NCBI RefSeq assembly: GCF_018613935.1
Contig: NZ_JAGGPF010000010.1
Location: forward strand, 434,001-498,000
DNA: 64,000 bases
Direction: 5' to 3'
Origin: Agromyces sp. ISL-38
GTDB lineage: Bacteria > Actinomycetota > Actinomycetes > Actinomycetales > Microbacteriaceae
The notes beneath the pieces are model-generated. The model made no database searches and was not told the DNA's origin. It worked only from the letters and a program-made list of their open reading frames with translations. The position numbers were made by a program, and so were the translations under genes. This document shows, piece after piece, positions 8,904 through 17,545 of the stretch (position 1 is the first letter of the stretch; every line of letters starts with the position of its first letter).

Positions 8904-11156
8904 TCAGTCGATCGCGGCGACCGCGACGTCGGGATTGTCGCTGAACACTCCGTCGAGGCCGGCCTCCACGAAGACCCGGATCTCGCCGGCGAGGTCGCCG
9001 ATGCCGGCCGGGTCGGCGCTCGAGCGGAATTCGGCGGGGAGGAAGGCGTTCTCGCGGCGGAAGGTCCAGCCGTGCACGTCGAGCCCCGCGCGATGCGCGT
9101 CGCCGATGACCGGGGTCGGCGTGCCGAGCGTGCCATCCGCCGTGCGGGGGATCGCGACGCTCTTCTCGATGCCGATGCCGTCGGCGTAGCCCGCGATCTC
9201 AGCCAGGCCGGCAGGGGTCACGAGATCGGCGTACGTTCGCACATCGCCGGCGACGGTGAAGTCGTACGGCCGGCCGCTCGAGCTGATGAGCTGGGCGAGG
9301 GCGACTTCCGTCAGGCCGTCGAGCTCCTTGAGGTTCGCGACCTCGAAGCTCTGCACGATGACCGGAGCGTCGGCGTCGTCGACACCGTTCGCCGCGAGCT
9401 GGGCGACGAGCGGCTCCTCCAGCGAGAGGCCGATGGAGTCGAAGTAGGTCGCATGCTTCGTCTCGGGGTAGACCCCGATCGGCTCACCCTGGCAGCTCAC
9501 GGAGTGTCGCGCGAGGTCGATAACCTCGTCGAGCGTCGGCACCTGGTAGAGCCCGTTGAACGCGGTGTTCTGCGGGCGCACCTGGGGGAGCCGCTCGATC
9601 GCGCGGAGGGTCTTCAGCTCGGCGAGCGTGAAGTCCTCGGTGAACCAGCCGGTCACCGAAGCGCCGTCGATCGTCTTCGTCGTCTTGCGGGCGGCGAACT
9701 CCGTGCGGGACGCGACATCCGTCGTGCCGCTGATCTCGTTCTCGTGGCGGGCGACGAGGACGCCGTCCTTCGTCGCGACCACGTCGGGCTCGATGAAGTC
9801 CGCGCACTGCGCGATCGCCGTCTCGTACGCGGCGAGTGTGTGCTCAGGGCGGTACCCGCTCGCGCCGCGGTGGCTCACGATCGTGATGTCCGACGATGGG
9901 ACCCGCTCCTTCTCGAGATCGATGAGGTCGAATTCGGTGTCGTCGGGAGTACCCGTGATACGCGCGTCATTGCCCGGATAGTTGTTGTCGTTGCCGATGA
10001 GGAGGCGCCCGTCGCGCAACCGCACGACCGTCTCGAACGACTGCACCGGCAGGGAGAACACCTCGCCCGTGCCGTAGCCGTCGCCCGCGCCGATGAGGTC
10101 GGGGTTGGCGATGCGCAGGGCGTCGAGCACGAGCGACTTCTCGACGTAGCCCTCGTGATCGGTGCGGGACAGGTCGATCTCGTAGACGCGCTTGGTGACC
10201 GCCTGGTCACCCTCGAAATCGTCGCGCTCGACGAGGAGCAGCACGTCGCCCCGCACCATGAACGCGTCGCCGACGACGTTCGCGTCCTGGTCCGTCTGGT
10301 AGTTCCGGGTGCGGCCGGTGTAGGCGCCGGTGGTCGTGTCGAACTCGAGGATCTCGCGTCGCCGCAGGTCGGGGTCGTCGGTGTACGCGCCCTCAAGGAT
10401 GGGATAGAGGTATCGACCGCTCCCGGATGCCGCGAGTGCTTCGAACCCGCGGCTCGCTCGCACCCGTGGCGTTTCACCGGACGCGAGATACGGGTTCTGC
10501 GGCGACTTGGCGCCGCCCGGCAGCGGGACCGGCTTCTGGAGGAGGGTGCCGTCGGCACCGAAGTGCAGCAGGAACGGCCCGAACTCCTCGCCAACCCAGA
10601 ATGAGCCGTCCTTCGCCTGCACGAGCGACTCGATGTCGAAGTCCGCCCCAGTGAGCAGACGCTCGGGCGTCGACTCGTTCACGATGGGGAAGTCGAGCAC
10701 GTGGTTCGCGTCGTTGTAGGAGATGAAGCGCTCGATCGCGATCTCGCCATGGCCGCCGTCGGCGGTCTCCCACGCGGGCCGCACGAGATAGCTGCGCAAC
10801 AGGAAGTCGGCCGAGTTCGCCTTCGAACCGAAGCCGTTGTCGGGCTGCGCCCAGAACGAGCCGTCGCCGTTGTCGATCGCCGCGGAGAAGCCCGGGACGA
10901 CCTGCCCGGCGAAGGGGCCGGTGCGGCCATTCGCCGGCGACGCGAGCGCGCCGGACGCCGGCCCTGCTTCGAGGTGGTCCGCCGACAGCGTCGCGCGGGC
11001 GACGAGGGTCGGCTCCACCGTCTTGGCGGTCGGGCCCTGCGGCTCGCCGTTGCCGGCAGCGTTCGCGGGAGAGGGGATGAGGATGACGGCCGCGGTGGCG
11101 GCCGCCGCGGCCAGGGCGAGGAGGCGCGTCTGCGCGCGAGCTGTGCGATGTGGCAT
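8904..11156 (-). CDS. Secreted esterase/phytase-like and glycerophosphodiester phosphodiesterase fusion
   Basis: The 750-residue protein has a Sec signal peptide (basic MPHRTARAQTR, a hydrophobic Ala/Leu stretch, then PANA as probable cleavage site). Residues ~45-400 resemble the esterase-like phytase domain (beta-propeller-type, with GFSAAIDNGDGSFWAQPDNG). Residues ~405-745 are a GDPD TIM barrel with HRGASGYRPEHT, the metal-binding pair in FIEPDVV, and ARHENE. It probably hydrolyses extracellular phosphodiesters to scavenge phosphate or glycerol; the exact substrate is unknown. I chose ATG 11156 for the signal peptide, although the frame stays open to 11258. It lies on the opposite strand between aroB and aroQ, which are usually adjacent in this group, suggesting an insertion. 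Confidence 0.85.
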   Translation of the reverse strand: MPHRTARAQTRLLALAAAAATAAVILIPSPANAAGNGEPQGPTAKTVEPTLVARATLSADHLEAGPASGALASPANGRTGPFAGQVVPGFSAAIDNGDGSFWAQPDNGFGSKANSADFLLRSYLVRPAWETADGGHGEIAIERFISYNDANHVLDFPIVNESTPERLLTGADFDIESLVQAKDGSFWVGEEFGPFLLHFGADGTLLQKPVPLPGGAKSPQNPYLASGETPRVRASRGFEALAASGSGRYLYPILEGAYTDDPDLRRREILEFDTTTGAYTGRTRNYQTDQDANVVGDAFMVRGDVLLLVERDDFEGDQAVTKRVYEIDLSRTDHEGYVEKSLVLDALRIANPDLIGAGDGYGTGEVFSLPVQSFETVVRLRDGRLLIGNDNNYPGNDARITGTPDDTEFDLIDLEKERVPSSDITIVSHRGASGYRPEHTLAAYETAIAQCADFIEPDVVATKDGVLVARHENEISGTTDVASRTEFAARKTTKTIDGASVTGWFTEDFTLAELKTLRAIERLPQVRPQNTAFNGLYQVPTLDEVIDLARHSVSCQGEPIGVYPETKHATYFDSIGLSLEEPLVAQLAANGVDDADAPVIVQSFEVANLKELDGLTEVALAQLISSSGRPYDFTVAGDVRTYADLVTPAGLAEIAGYADGIGIEKSVAIPRTADGTLGTPTPVIGDAHRAGLDVHGWTFRRENAFLPAEFRSSADPAGIGDLAGEIRVFVEAGLDGVFSDNPDVAVAAID

Positions 11157-11288
11157 GCACGCAACACAATCGGGCGGAGCGCACGTTGGAGTGGCCGCCG
11201 ACGATCCCGATGTCGACGAATGGGTGAACAGGAGTCGCGTTCGCCGGGTGACGTGCAACCCCCGTCACCCTCCCGTTCACCGGATGGA

Positions 11289-11294
11289 TAGGCT
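11289..11294 (+). promoter_or_regulatory. -10 box of a probable leaderless aroQ transcript
   Basis: TAGGCT is followed by exactly six bases and then the GTG start at 11301. With the usual -10 to +1 spacing, transcription would begin at the start codon. No ribosome site is present between box and start. No clear -35 element. Confidence 0.55.
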
Positions 11295-11300
11295 TGCCGC

Positions 11301-11741
11301 GTGACTTCCACGATCCTCGTCCTCAACGGACCGAACCTCGGCCGGCTCGGCACGCGCGAGCCCGAGGTGTACGGCAGCGAGACGCTCGCCGACATCGAGG
11401 CGTCGCTCGCGGCATCCGTGCCCGACGGTGTGTCGATCGACCTCAGGCAGACCGACGACGAGGCCGAGCTCATCGCCTGGATCCACCATGCGGTCGACGA
11501 GCGAGTGCCGGTCGTGCTGAATCCGGCGGCCTTCACTCATTACAGCTACGCGCTCCGGGATGCCGCCGCGCAGCTCAGGCAAGCGGGCGTGCCGCTCGTC
11601 GAGGTGCACCTCTCGAACCCGCACACGCGCGAGACCTTCCGACACACGAGCGTCATCTCGGGGGTCGCGACGGGCGTCATCGCGGGCTTCGGATCCGACT
11701 CCTACCGGCTCGCCGTCGATTGGATCCTGCGGCACGCGTGA
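11301..11741 (+). CDS. aroQ: 3-dehydroquinate dehydratase, type II
   Basis: It dehydrates 3-dehydroquinate to 3-dehydroshikimate, the step missing from the upstream aro block. The 146-residue protein has the type II signatures LVLNGPNLGRLGTREPEVYG (loop Arg and catalytic Tyr), NPAAFTHYSYALRDA and VEVHLSNPHTRE with the catalytic His region. The start is GTG without a ribosome site, six bases after a TAGGCT box, so the mRNA is probably leaderless. It precedes efp by about 140 bases. Confidence 0.95.
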   Translation: MTSTILVLNGPNLGRLGTREPEVYGSETLADIEASLAASVPDGVSIDLRQTDDEAELIAWIHHAVDERVPVVLNPAAFTHYSYALRDAAAQLRQAGVPLVEVHLSNPHTRETFRHTSVISGVATGVIAGFGSDSYRLAVDWILRHA

Positions 11742-11779
11742 GCCGCGATGCTGCGGCGCGCGTGACCGGGTGCCCTGCA

Positions 11780-11809
11780 TTGGCGCCGTCCGACGGCAGC
11801 GACTACACT
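11780..11809 (+). promoter_or_regulatory. Predicted efp promoter
   Basis: TTGGCG (11780-11785) and TACACT (11804-11809) are separated by 18 bases, a good sigma-70-type pair. Transcription would begin near 11816, leaving a leader of about 60 bases before efp that contains a small CGGCCG inverted repeat (11832-11847). Confidence 0.55.
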
Positions 11810-11879
11810 CGACCGACTGAACTCTGTGTTCCGGCCGACTCCGGCCGAGCAACTTCGCAACTGAACGGATCACATTCGC

Positions 11880-12443
11880 ATGGCAAGCACCGCTGACATC
11901 AAGAACGGCGTCGTCCTGAACATCGACGGCCAGCTCTGGAGCGTCATCGAGTTCCAGCACGTCAAGCCCGGCAAGGGCGGTGCGTTCGTCCGGACGAAGC
12001 TGAAGAACGTGGTCTCGGGCAAGACCGTCGACCGCACGTACAACGCGGGCACGAAGATCGACGTCGAGAACGTCGACCGTCGCGACTTCACCTACCTCTA
12101 CAACGACGGCGAAGCCTTCGTGTTCATGGACGCGAGCGACTACGACCAGCTCACGGTGCCCGCCACCGTCGTCGGCGATGCCGCGAACTTCATGCTCGAG
12201 AACCAGTCCGTCACGATCGCCCTGAACAACGGCAATCCGCTCTACGTCGAGCTCCCGGCATCCGTCGTGCTCGAGATCACCTACACCGAGCCCGGCCTGC
12301 AGGGCGATCGCTCCACGGGCGGCACGAAGCCGGCGACCGTCGAGACCGGCTACGAGATTCAGGTTCCGCTCTTCCTCGAGACCGGCACCAAGGTCAAGGT
12401 CGACACTCGAACGGGCGACTACCTCGGCCGCGTGAACGACTAG
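11880..12443 (+). CDS. efp: Translation elongation factor P
   Basis: EF-P rescues ribosomes stalled at consecutive prolines. The 187-residue protein has the standard three OB/KOW-like domains. The conserved loop [16 protein letters not shown] contains the Lys at the tip that interacts with the P-site tRNA. The C-terminal domain ends in [17 protein letters not shown]. The ATG start has no strong ribosome site. Its TAG stop shares one base with the nusB GTG start, so efp and nusB are likely co-translated. Confidence 0.97.
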   Translation: MASTADIKNGVVLNIDGQLWSVIEFQHVKPGKGGAFVRTKLKNVVSGKTVDRTYNAGTKIDVENVDRRDFTYLYNDGEAFVFMDASDYDQLTVPATVVGDAANFMLENQSVTIALNNGNPLYVELPASVVLEITYTEPGLQGDRSTGGTKPATVETGYEIQVPLFLETGTKVKVDTRTGDYLGRVND

Positions 12444-12856
12444 TGAGCGCTCGCACCAAGGCGCGCAAGCGCGCGCTCGACATGCTGTACTCGGCCGACA
12501 TGCGGCAGGTGCCGGTCGAGCAGATGCTCGTCGTCGAAGCGGAGAAGGCCGTCAGCGAGCCCGAGCGGGCAGCATCGTGGCTCTACGCGCGCGAGATCGT
12601 CGACGGCATCGTCGACCACCGCGCCGAGATCGACGAGCTCATCGAGACCCACTCGCGCGGGTGGACCCTCGACCGGATGCCGGCGGTCGACCGGGCGCTC
12701 CTGCGCATCGGGGTCTGGGAGATCCTCTACAACGACGCGGTGCCCGACCCCGTCGCGATCTCCGAGGCCGTGGAAGCCGCAACCGTGCTCTCGACCGACG
12801 ACTCAGCCGGATTCGTGAACGGCCTGCTCGCGGCGATCTCGCACTCGAAAGGATAG
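12443..12856 (+). CDS. nusB: Transcription antitermination factor NusB
   Basis: NusB binds boxA RNA with NusE (S10) and suppresses termination in rRNA operons. The 137-residue all-helical protein shows ARKRALDMLYSADMR at the N-terminus and DRALLRIGVWEILYN plus EAVEAATVLSTDDSAGFVNGLL towards the C-terminus, both family signatures. The GTG start overlaps the efp stop by one base. In many actinobacteria the pyr operon follows soon after nusB; here a 14-kb accessory region intervenes. Confidence 0.96.
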   Translation: MSARTKARKRALDMLYSADMRQVPVEQMLVVEAEKAVSEPERAASWLYAREIVDGIVDHRAEIDELIETHSRGWTLDRMPAVDRALLRIGVWEILYNDAVPDPVAISEAVEAATVLSTDDSAGFVNGLLAAISHSKG

Positions 12857-12911
12857 GTCGTCTCCGAAAGAGCTCGGCTCGCGCCTCAGACCGCGGAGCA
12901 TGTCGCGTGCC

Positions 12912-13790
12912 TCAGATCAGTTCGCGGCGCGACCGCGTGCGGTACTCGGTCGGGCTCATGCCGTTGACCGACCTGAACTGGCGCGAGAAGTAGAACGCGT
13001 CGCTGTAGCCGACGGCGGAGGCGATCTCGGCGACCAGGGCGTCCGTCGTGATGAGCAGCTCGCGGGTGCGCGCGATGCGCAGCCGCTTGACGTACTCGAC
13101 GACCCCCGTGCCGGCGGAGGCCTTGAAGAGGGCGGCGAAATGCGAGGTGCTCATGCCGGCCAGGCGGGCGAGCGCGGGCACGCTCGTCGGCTCGGCGAGG
13201 TGGGCGCGCAAATGGTCTTGCACGAGGTGGATTCGGTCGACCGACCCCGCCCGGCCCCGCAGCCGGTCGGCGGCGAGTTGCGCGAAGAGATTCCACGCGG
13301 GGCCGACCGCCGCGTAGAGACTCGCTCGGGTCTCGTCACGCTCGACCTCCGACACCACCTGCCGGGCGAGCGCGACCGCGCCGAACATGTCGCGCACGGG
13401 GATGACGGGTTGCCGGTCGGTGCCGAGCACCGCGTCGACGAGCGTCGGCACGTCGACGCCCTCAGCGTGCAGCCACCAGATCGACCACGGATCGTGCTGG
13501 TCGGCGCCGTACCGGTGCGGCACGTCGGGCGGGATGAGCACCGCCTCGCCGGCTGAGATCGTGTGGTCCGCTCCGTTCATCGTGAGCCACCCCGCGCCCG
13601 CGGTGCAGAGGATGAGGATGGCCTGCCGGATCCCATCCGGCCGGGAGCGGCCGTGCGAGTTCGCATGCGGGAAGTGTCCAGCATCGGTCACGAGCAGGCG
13701 ACCCGTGAGCGGGTCTTTCAGCGCGGCCTTGATCAGCGGCTGCGGCAGAACACGGAGTCGCTGGCCCGGGAATCCGTCGGGGACGAGCAT
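12912..13790 (-). CDS. AraC-family transcriptional regulator
   Basis: The 292-residue protein has an N-terminal cupin-type sugar-sensing domain (ISAGEAVLIPPDVPHRYG) and a C-terminal AraC double helix-turn-helix (LARLAGMSTSHFAALFKASAG, then IASAVGYSDAFYFSRQFRS). It is divergent from the sugar import and hydrolysis genes and so is probably their regulator. I prefer ATG 13790 because it lies 7 bases after a TAACCT -10-like box, giving a leaderless mRNA; an upstream in-frame ATG at 13847 would add 19 residues. It converges on nusB with no clear terminator between them. Confidence 0.85.
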   Translation of the reverse strand: MLVPDGFPGQRLRVLPQPLIKAALKDPLTGRLLVTDAGHFPHANSHGRSRPDGIRQAILILCTAGAGWLTMNGADHTISAGEAVLIPPDVPHRYGADQHDPWSIWWLHAEGVDVPTLVDAVLGTDRQPVIPVRDMFGAVALARQVVSEVERDETRASLYAAVGPAWNLFAQLAADRLRGRAGSVDRIHLVQDHLRAHLAEPTSVPALARLAGMSTSHFAALFKASAGTGVVEYVKRLRIARTRELLITTDALVAEIASAVGYSDAFYFSRQFRSVNGMSPTEYRTRSRRELI

Positions 13791-13797
13791 GGCGACT

Positions 13798-13803
13798 AGG
13801 TTA
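13798..13803 (-). promoter_or_regulatory. -10 box for a probable leaderless araC-type regulator
   Basis: Read on the minus strand, TAACCT lies seven bases before ATG 13790. It points away from the plus-strand box at 13870, making 13790-13905 a compact divergent control region. A GAATCG direct repeat near 13811-13826 could be an operator half-site pair, but this is only a guess. Confidence 0.45.
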
Positions 13804-13846
13804 CCCGGAATCGGCGAATCGTCCAGCAGAACCGTTGGATCGCGCA

Positions 13847-13875
13847 TTCAGGCGCCGCAAGCGGCTCCCTAGCAT
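13847..13875 (+). promoter_or_regulatory. Promoter candidate for the sugar-utilisation operon
   Basis: TTCAGG (13847-13852) and TAGCAT (13870-13875) are separated by 17 bases. Six bases after the TAGCAT box lies ATG 13882, the first codon of a short leader ORF, so the transcript would begin with AUG. Confidence 0.45.
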
Positions 13876-13881
13876 GACCAT

Positions 13882-13908
13882 ATGCTCGAGGACGAGTTCG
13901 AACTGTGA
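13882..13908 (+). CDS. Possible 8-residue leader peptide (uORF) ahead of the cellulase-like gene
   Basis: ATG 13882 opens a frame of eight codons (MLEDEFEL) ending at TGA 13906-13908. The stop overlaps the GTG start of the downstream hydrolase gene (13905) as GTGA, the arrangement used for translational coupling. The ATG is exactly six bases after a TAGCAT box, as at other leaderless genes in this window. The GAGGA inside the ORF (13889-13893) could alternatively be a distant ribosome site for the hydrolase. There is no protein-level evidence. Confidence 0.3.
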   Translation: MLEDEFEL

Positions 13909-15227
13909 ACGGCTACCGACCGGTCCCCATCCCGGCCCATCTGCCTGACAAGCTGACGATCAGCCTGTGGGATTTCTCCTGGTACGTGCGCACCGGATCC
14001 GGTGAACCGTTCGAGGATCTCGACCGCGCCGTCGCGGAGGCGGTCGAGCGCGGCTACAACGCGGTGCGCATCTGCGCGATGCCGTTCCTGCTCTTCGGCT
14101 CGGGGCTCGACACGAGCGCGCTGCGCCTCGACCGGCTCGGCGGCGAGTACGCCCAGCGCGTGCGTTGGTACGATGTCGGCGCCGCCACGGTGATCGACGC
14201 GCGCGAGCACCTCCTCGCACTGTTCCGTGCGCTCGACGCGCACGGTCTCGTCGTGGTGCTCTCATCGTGGGAGTACCAGCAGTCGTCGTCGTTCGCCGTC
14301 GAGCGGGACTGGTTCGACGCACTCATGGCGGTGCCGCCGAGCGAGCGGCCGCTGCGGCTCGCCGACGCGATGGCCGACCTCGTCGACTTCCTCGCGATGG
14401 CTGGGCTCGACCACCGCGTCGCGTTCACGGAGCTGCACAACGAGGTGCAGTTCACGCACCTCGTCGACGGCCTGGAGGCGGCGTGGGGAGAGGATGACGG
14501 CGACGCCGCCATCCTCGAGCTGAAGCCGTCCCTCACCGCCGCGCTCGACCGGTTCCACGATCGGCACCCCGACCGCCCGGTCACGGTCAACTACGCGCAC
14601 GTGCCGGTCGGCGCCATGCGCGGCATCCCCGACAACATCGACGTGCTCGTGGCGCATCCGTACATCTACGGCGTGCTCGGCGAGACGACTGCCGCCTTCG
14701 ACCTGCGCGGGCCTCTCGAGGACTTCCCGCGCGAGCAGGTCGACGCCTTCGGGCTGTTGCGCGAGGGCGCGCCGGCGGCAACAGAATGGACGCTCCCACC
14801 CGACTCATCGTGGAAGCTCGAGGCGACCATCGTCGGCAAACCTGAGATCTTCTTCCACGACTGGGTCGATCCCGACGCCTTCGACCGATTCCTCTACGAG
14901 CGGTACGAGTCGCACCGCACCGAGATGGACCGCACGCTCGGCGACTGGGTCGCCGTCGCGGCCGATCACGCCCTCGCCCGCGGCATCCCCGTCGTCTTCG
15001 GCGAGGGCTGGATCGGCTACACCCCGTTGCACGGCGACTTCGAGGAGGGCCCGGTCGGAGCCGAGTTCTGCCGTCGCGCCGTGCGCGAGTCCCGCCGCGT
15101 CGGCGCTTGGGGCACGATCGTGTGCTCCAATGCCGCACCGCACCATCCGATGTGGGCGGATGTCGCGCTCCAGCGCGAGTGCAACGCCCTCTTCACCGCA
15201 CCATCCGTTCCACCCCTGCACCAGTGA
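13905..15227 (+). CDS. Cellulase-like (TIM-barrel) glycoside hydrolase family protein
   Basis: The 440-residue cytoplasmic protein has no signal peptide. It begins with LPDKLTISLWDFSWYVR and has the TIM-barrel layout of the sugar-binding cellulase-like family related to clan GH-A. Candidate catalytic acids are E176/E180 in FTELHNEVQF (strand 4) and E367 in VVFGEGW (strand 7), matching the acid/base and nucleophile spacing of that clan. It heads the operon that continues with the ABC importer and GH36 enzyme, so it probably cleaves an imported oligosaccharide. The substrate is unknown. The GTG start overlaps a short upstream ORF. Confidence 0.75.
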   Translation: MNGYRPVPIPAHLPDKLTISLWDFSWYVRTGSGEPFEDLDRAVAEAVERGYNAVRICAMPFLLFGSGLDTSALRLDRLGGEYAQRVRWYDVGAATVIDAREHLLALFRALDAHGLVVVLSSWEYQQSSSFAVERDWFDALMAVPPSERPLRLADAMADLVDFLAMAGLDHRVAFTELHNEVQFTHLVDGLEAAWGEDDGDAAILELKPSLTAALDRFHDRHPDRPVTVNYAHVPVGAMRGIPDNIDVLVAHPYIYGVLGETTAAFDLRGPLEDFPREQVDAFGLLREGAPAATEWTLPPDSSWKLEATIVGKPEIFFHDWVDPDAFDRFLYERYESHRTEMDRTLGDWVAVAADHALARGIPVVFGEGWIGYTPLHGDFEEGPVGAEFCRRAVRESRRVGAWGTIVCSNAAPHHPMWADVALQRECNALFTAPSVPPLHQ

Positions 15228-15264
15228 TCGCACCCGCACCCCGCACCTCATCGAGGAGGACCCC

Positions 15265-16596
15265 TTGGCCACTGACAACCGAATCCCAACCCCCAGCTCG
15301 CTCGGCCCGTTCGGCTCGCTCGCGGAGGCGTCGCTGACCCGCCGCGGGCTGCTCGCCGGCACCGCTGGAGCCGGAGTGCTCGCCTTCCTCACCTCGTGCA
15401 TGGCGGGCGGCGGCGGTGGCGGCGCATCCCAGACCGGCCTGGTGCTGCAGTCATCCCTCTCGGACCCCGCGCCCAAGGCGGCTCTCGAGCAGATCGTCAA
15501 GGCGTACGGCGGCGGCGACGTCACCCTCAACACCGTCGCGATCGAGCAGTTCCGTGCGCAGCTGTCGACCTACCTCAGCTCGAGCAACCCGCCCGACGTG
15601 CTCACCTGGTACGCGGGCTCCGTCGCACGCGACTATGCGAGCAAAGGGTTCCTCCTCGACCTCTCGGACATGTGGGAGGGCGACGGTGCCGCCGCGAGCT
15701 ACTCGCCCGCGCTGCGCGATCTCTCGTCCGATGACGACGGTCGGCAGATCTTCCTGCCGACGAACTACTACTGGTGGGGCGTCTTCCACCTGAAGTCCGC
15801 CTTCCAGGAGTGGGGCGTCTCCGAGCCGACGACCTGGGACGAGTTCATCACCCTGTGCGAGACGCTCAAGTCGAACGGCATCAACCCGCTCTCGAACGGC
15901 ATCGGCTCGACGCCGTGGATGGCGTCGGGATGGTTCGACATCCTCAACCTGCGCGTGAACGGCGCCGACTTCCACAAGCAGCTGCTCTCCGGCGAGGCGT
16001 CGTTCGACAGCACGGAGGTCAAGAACACCATGCGGTACTACGCCGACATCGTGCCGTTCTTCGACCCCAACATGACCTCCTACGCGTGGCAGGACGCGGT
16101 GACCCCGCTCGTGCAGAAGAAGAACGGGATGTACCTCACAGGAGCGTTCATCAGCCAGAACCTGGTCGACTCCGATCCCGACGACCTCGACTTCTTCTCG
16201 GTGCCCGTCATCGACCCCTCCATCCCGACCGCCGAAGAGGCGCCGACGGACGGCTACTTCGCGAGCGCGAAGACGAGCAATCCCGAGGCGACGAAGGAGT
16301 TCCTGGCATACCTCGCCGGCGCGGAGTCGCAGCAGGCGTTCATCGAGGAGGCGCAGTCGTCAAACCTGCCGACCTCGCCCGACGTCGACACCTCCGGCTT
16401 CTCGCCGCTCGTGCAGAAGGGACTCAAGATGCTCAGCGAGACCGACCAGATCACGCAGTTCTTCAACCGTGACTCGTCCGACGCGCTTCAGACGACGGCC
16501 GACACGGCGCTCACGAAGTTCCTCGCGAACCCCGCCGACGTCGACTCCATCCTCACCGAGTGGCAGGCCGCGGCTGAGCAGGTGTTCAACGGGTGA
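15265..16596 (+). CDS. ABC sugar transporter, substrate-binding lipoprotein
   Basis: The 443-residue extracellular binding protein is of the family 1 sugar type. Its N-terminus has a twin Arg (TRRGLLAG, residues 25-32), a hydrophobic core and the lipobox LTSC with Cys45 as the lipidation site, so it may leave by the Tat route. The mature part contains LSTYLSSSNPPDVLTWYAG and LSDMWEG, typical of carbohydrate-binding proteins. The start is TTG 15265, chosen because AGGAGGA lies just upstream (15254-15260). Its stop overlaps the start of the first permease by four bases. Confidence 0.88.
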   Translation: MATDNRIPTPSSLGPFGSLAEASLTRRGLLAGTAGAGVLAFLTSCMAGGGGGGASQTGLVLQSSLSDPAPKAALEQIVKAYGGGDVTLNTVAIEQFRAQLSTYLSSSNPPDVLTWYAGSVARDYASKGFLLDLSDMWEGDGAAASYSPALRDLSSDDDGRQIFLPTNYYWWGVFHLKSAFQEWGVSEPTTWDEFITLCETLKSNGINPLSNGIGSTPWMASGWFDILNLRVNGADFHKQLLSGEASFDSTEVKNTMRYYADIVPFFDPNMTSYAWQDAVTPLVQKKNGMYLTGAFISQNLVDSDPDDLDFFSVPVIDPSIPTAEEAPTDGYFASAKTSNPEATKEFLAYLAGAESQQAFIEEAQSSNLPTSPDVDTSGFSPLVQKGLKMLSETDQITQFFNRDSSDALQTTADTALTKFLANPADVDSILTEWQAAAEQVFNG

Positions 16597-17543
16597 CCAT
16601 CGCACCGATGGGTCCCGAAACCCTGGTCGTCGAGACCGCTTCCCCGCCCGAACGGCGAGGAGGGGGAGCTCGACGTCGGCGACTTCACCGCGTGCCGAGC
16701 GTCGTCTGGTTCTTCCTGCTCATCCCGCTCGCGGTCGAGCTCGCATGGGTGTTCTGGCCGGCGATCAACAGCTTCTGGCTTTCGCTCACGCGGTGGAACG
16801 GCATCGGCGACCCCGAGTTCATCGGAATCGGCAATTTCGAGCGACTCCTCTCCGACCCGATCTTCGGCCAGGCGATCCTCAACAACGTCATCTGGGTGAT
16901 CGGGTTCGGCGGGTTCTCGGTCATCGTCGGGCTCTCGCTCGCCGTCGCGCTCAACAAGCCCCGCCGCGGAGTCGGCTTCTACCGCAGCGCGATCTACCTG
17001 CCGATGGTGTTCTCCCTCGCGGTCACGGGCCTCTTCTGGCGGGTCATCTACCAGCCCGACGGCGCCGTCAACGCGTTCCTCGGTTCGATCGGCCTCGGTT
17101 CGCTCGAGACGCAATGGCTGGCGAATCCCGACACCGCCCTCTACGCCGTGCTCGTGGCCGCCGTCTGGCGCCAGGTCGGCTACATCATGGTGCTGTACCT
17201 CGCGGGGCTCAAGGGTGTCGATCCGACACTCGAGGAGGCCGCCGCAGTCGACGGCGCGAGTCCGTGGCAGCGGTTCTGGCGCATCGTCATGCCGCAGTTG
17301 AGCGGGGTGAACAGCGTCGTCTTCGCGGTGACGGTCATCGACTCGTTGCGCACCTTCGACATCGTGTGGGCGATGACCCGTGGCGGGCCGTACAACTCGA
17401 CGCAGCTGCTCTCGACGTACATGTACCAGACGAGCTTCACCGTGCTCGACCTCGGCTACGGTTCGGCCATCGCCGTCGTCATCTTCGCACTCGCGATCGT
17501 CTTCATCATCACGTACCTCGCCCGCGCAGCGAAGGAGGATTGA
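16593..17543 (+). CDS. ABC sugar transporter permease 1 (MalF/UgpA type)
   Basis: A 316-residue inner-membrane permease with about six hydrophobic helices, the first starting near residue 33 (VVWFFLLIPLAVELAWVFW). The cytoplasmic coupling loop EEAAAVDGASPWQRFWRIVMPQL is the EAA motif that docks the ATPase. GTG overlaps the binding-protein stop. No ATP-binding subunit is encoded nearby; in actinobacteria such CUT1 systems often share an MsiK-type ATPase encoded elsewhere. Confidence 0.9.
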   Translation: MTIAPMGPETLVVETASPPERRGGGARRRRLHRVPSVVWFFLLIPLAVELAWVFWPAINSFWLSLTRWNGIGDPEFIGIGNFERLLSDPIFGQAILNNVIWVIGFGGFSVIVGLSLAVALNKPRRGVGFYRSAIYLPMVFSLAVTGLFWRVIYQPDGAVNAFLGSIGLGSLETQWLANPDTALYAVLVAAVWRQVGYIMVLYLAGLKGVDPTLEEAAAVDGASPWQRFWRIVMPQLSGVNSVVFAVTVIDSLRTFDIVWAMTRGGPYNSTQLLSTYMYQTSFTVLDLGYGSAIAVVIFALAIVFIITYLARAAKED

Positions 17544-17545
17544 GG

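Noticed and set aside
12857..12911. Possible terminator between convergent nusB and the AraC gene.
   Set aside because: Only a short direct repeat (GCCTCAGA) is seen; no stable stem-loop could be drawn.
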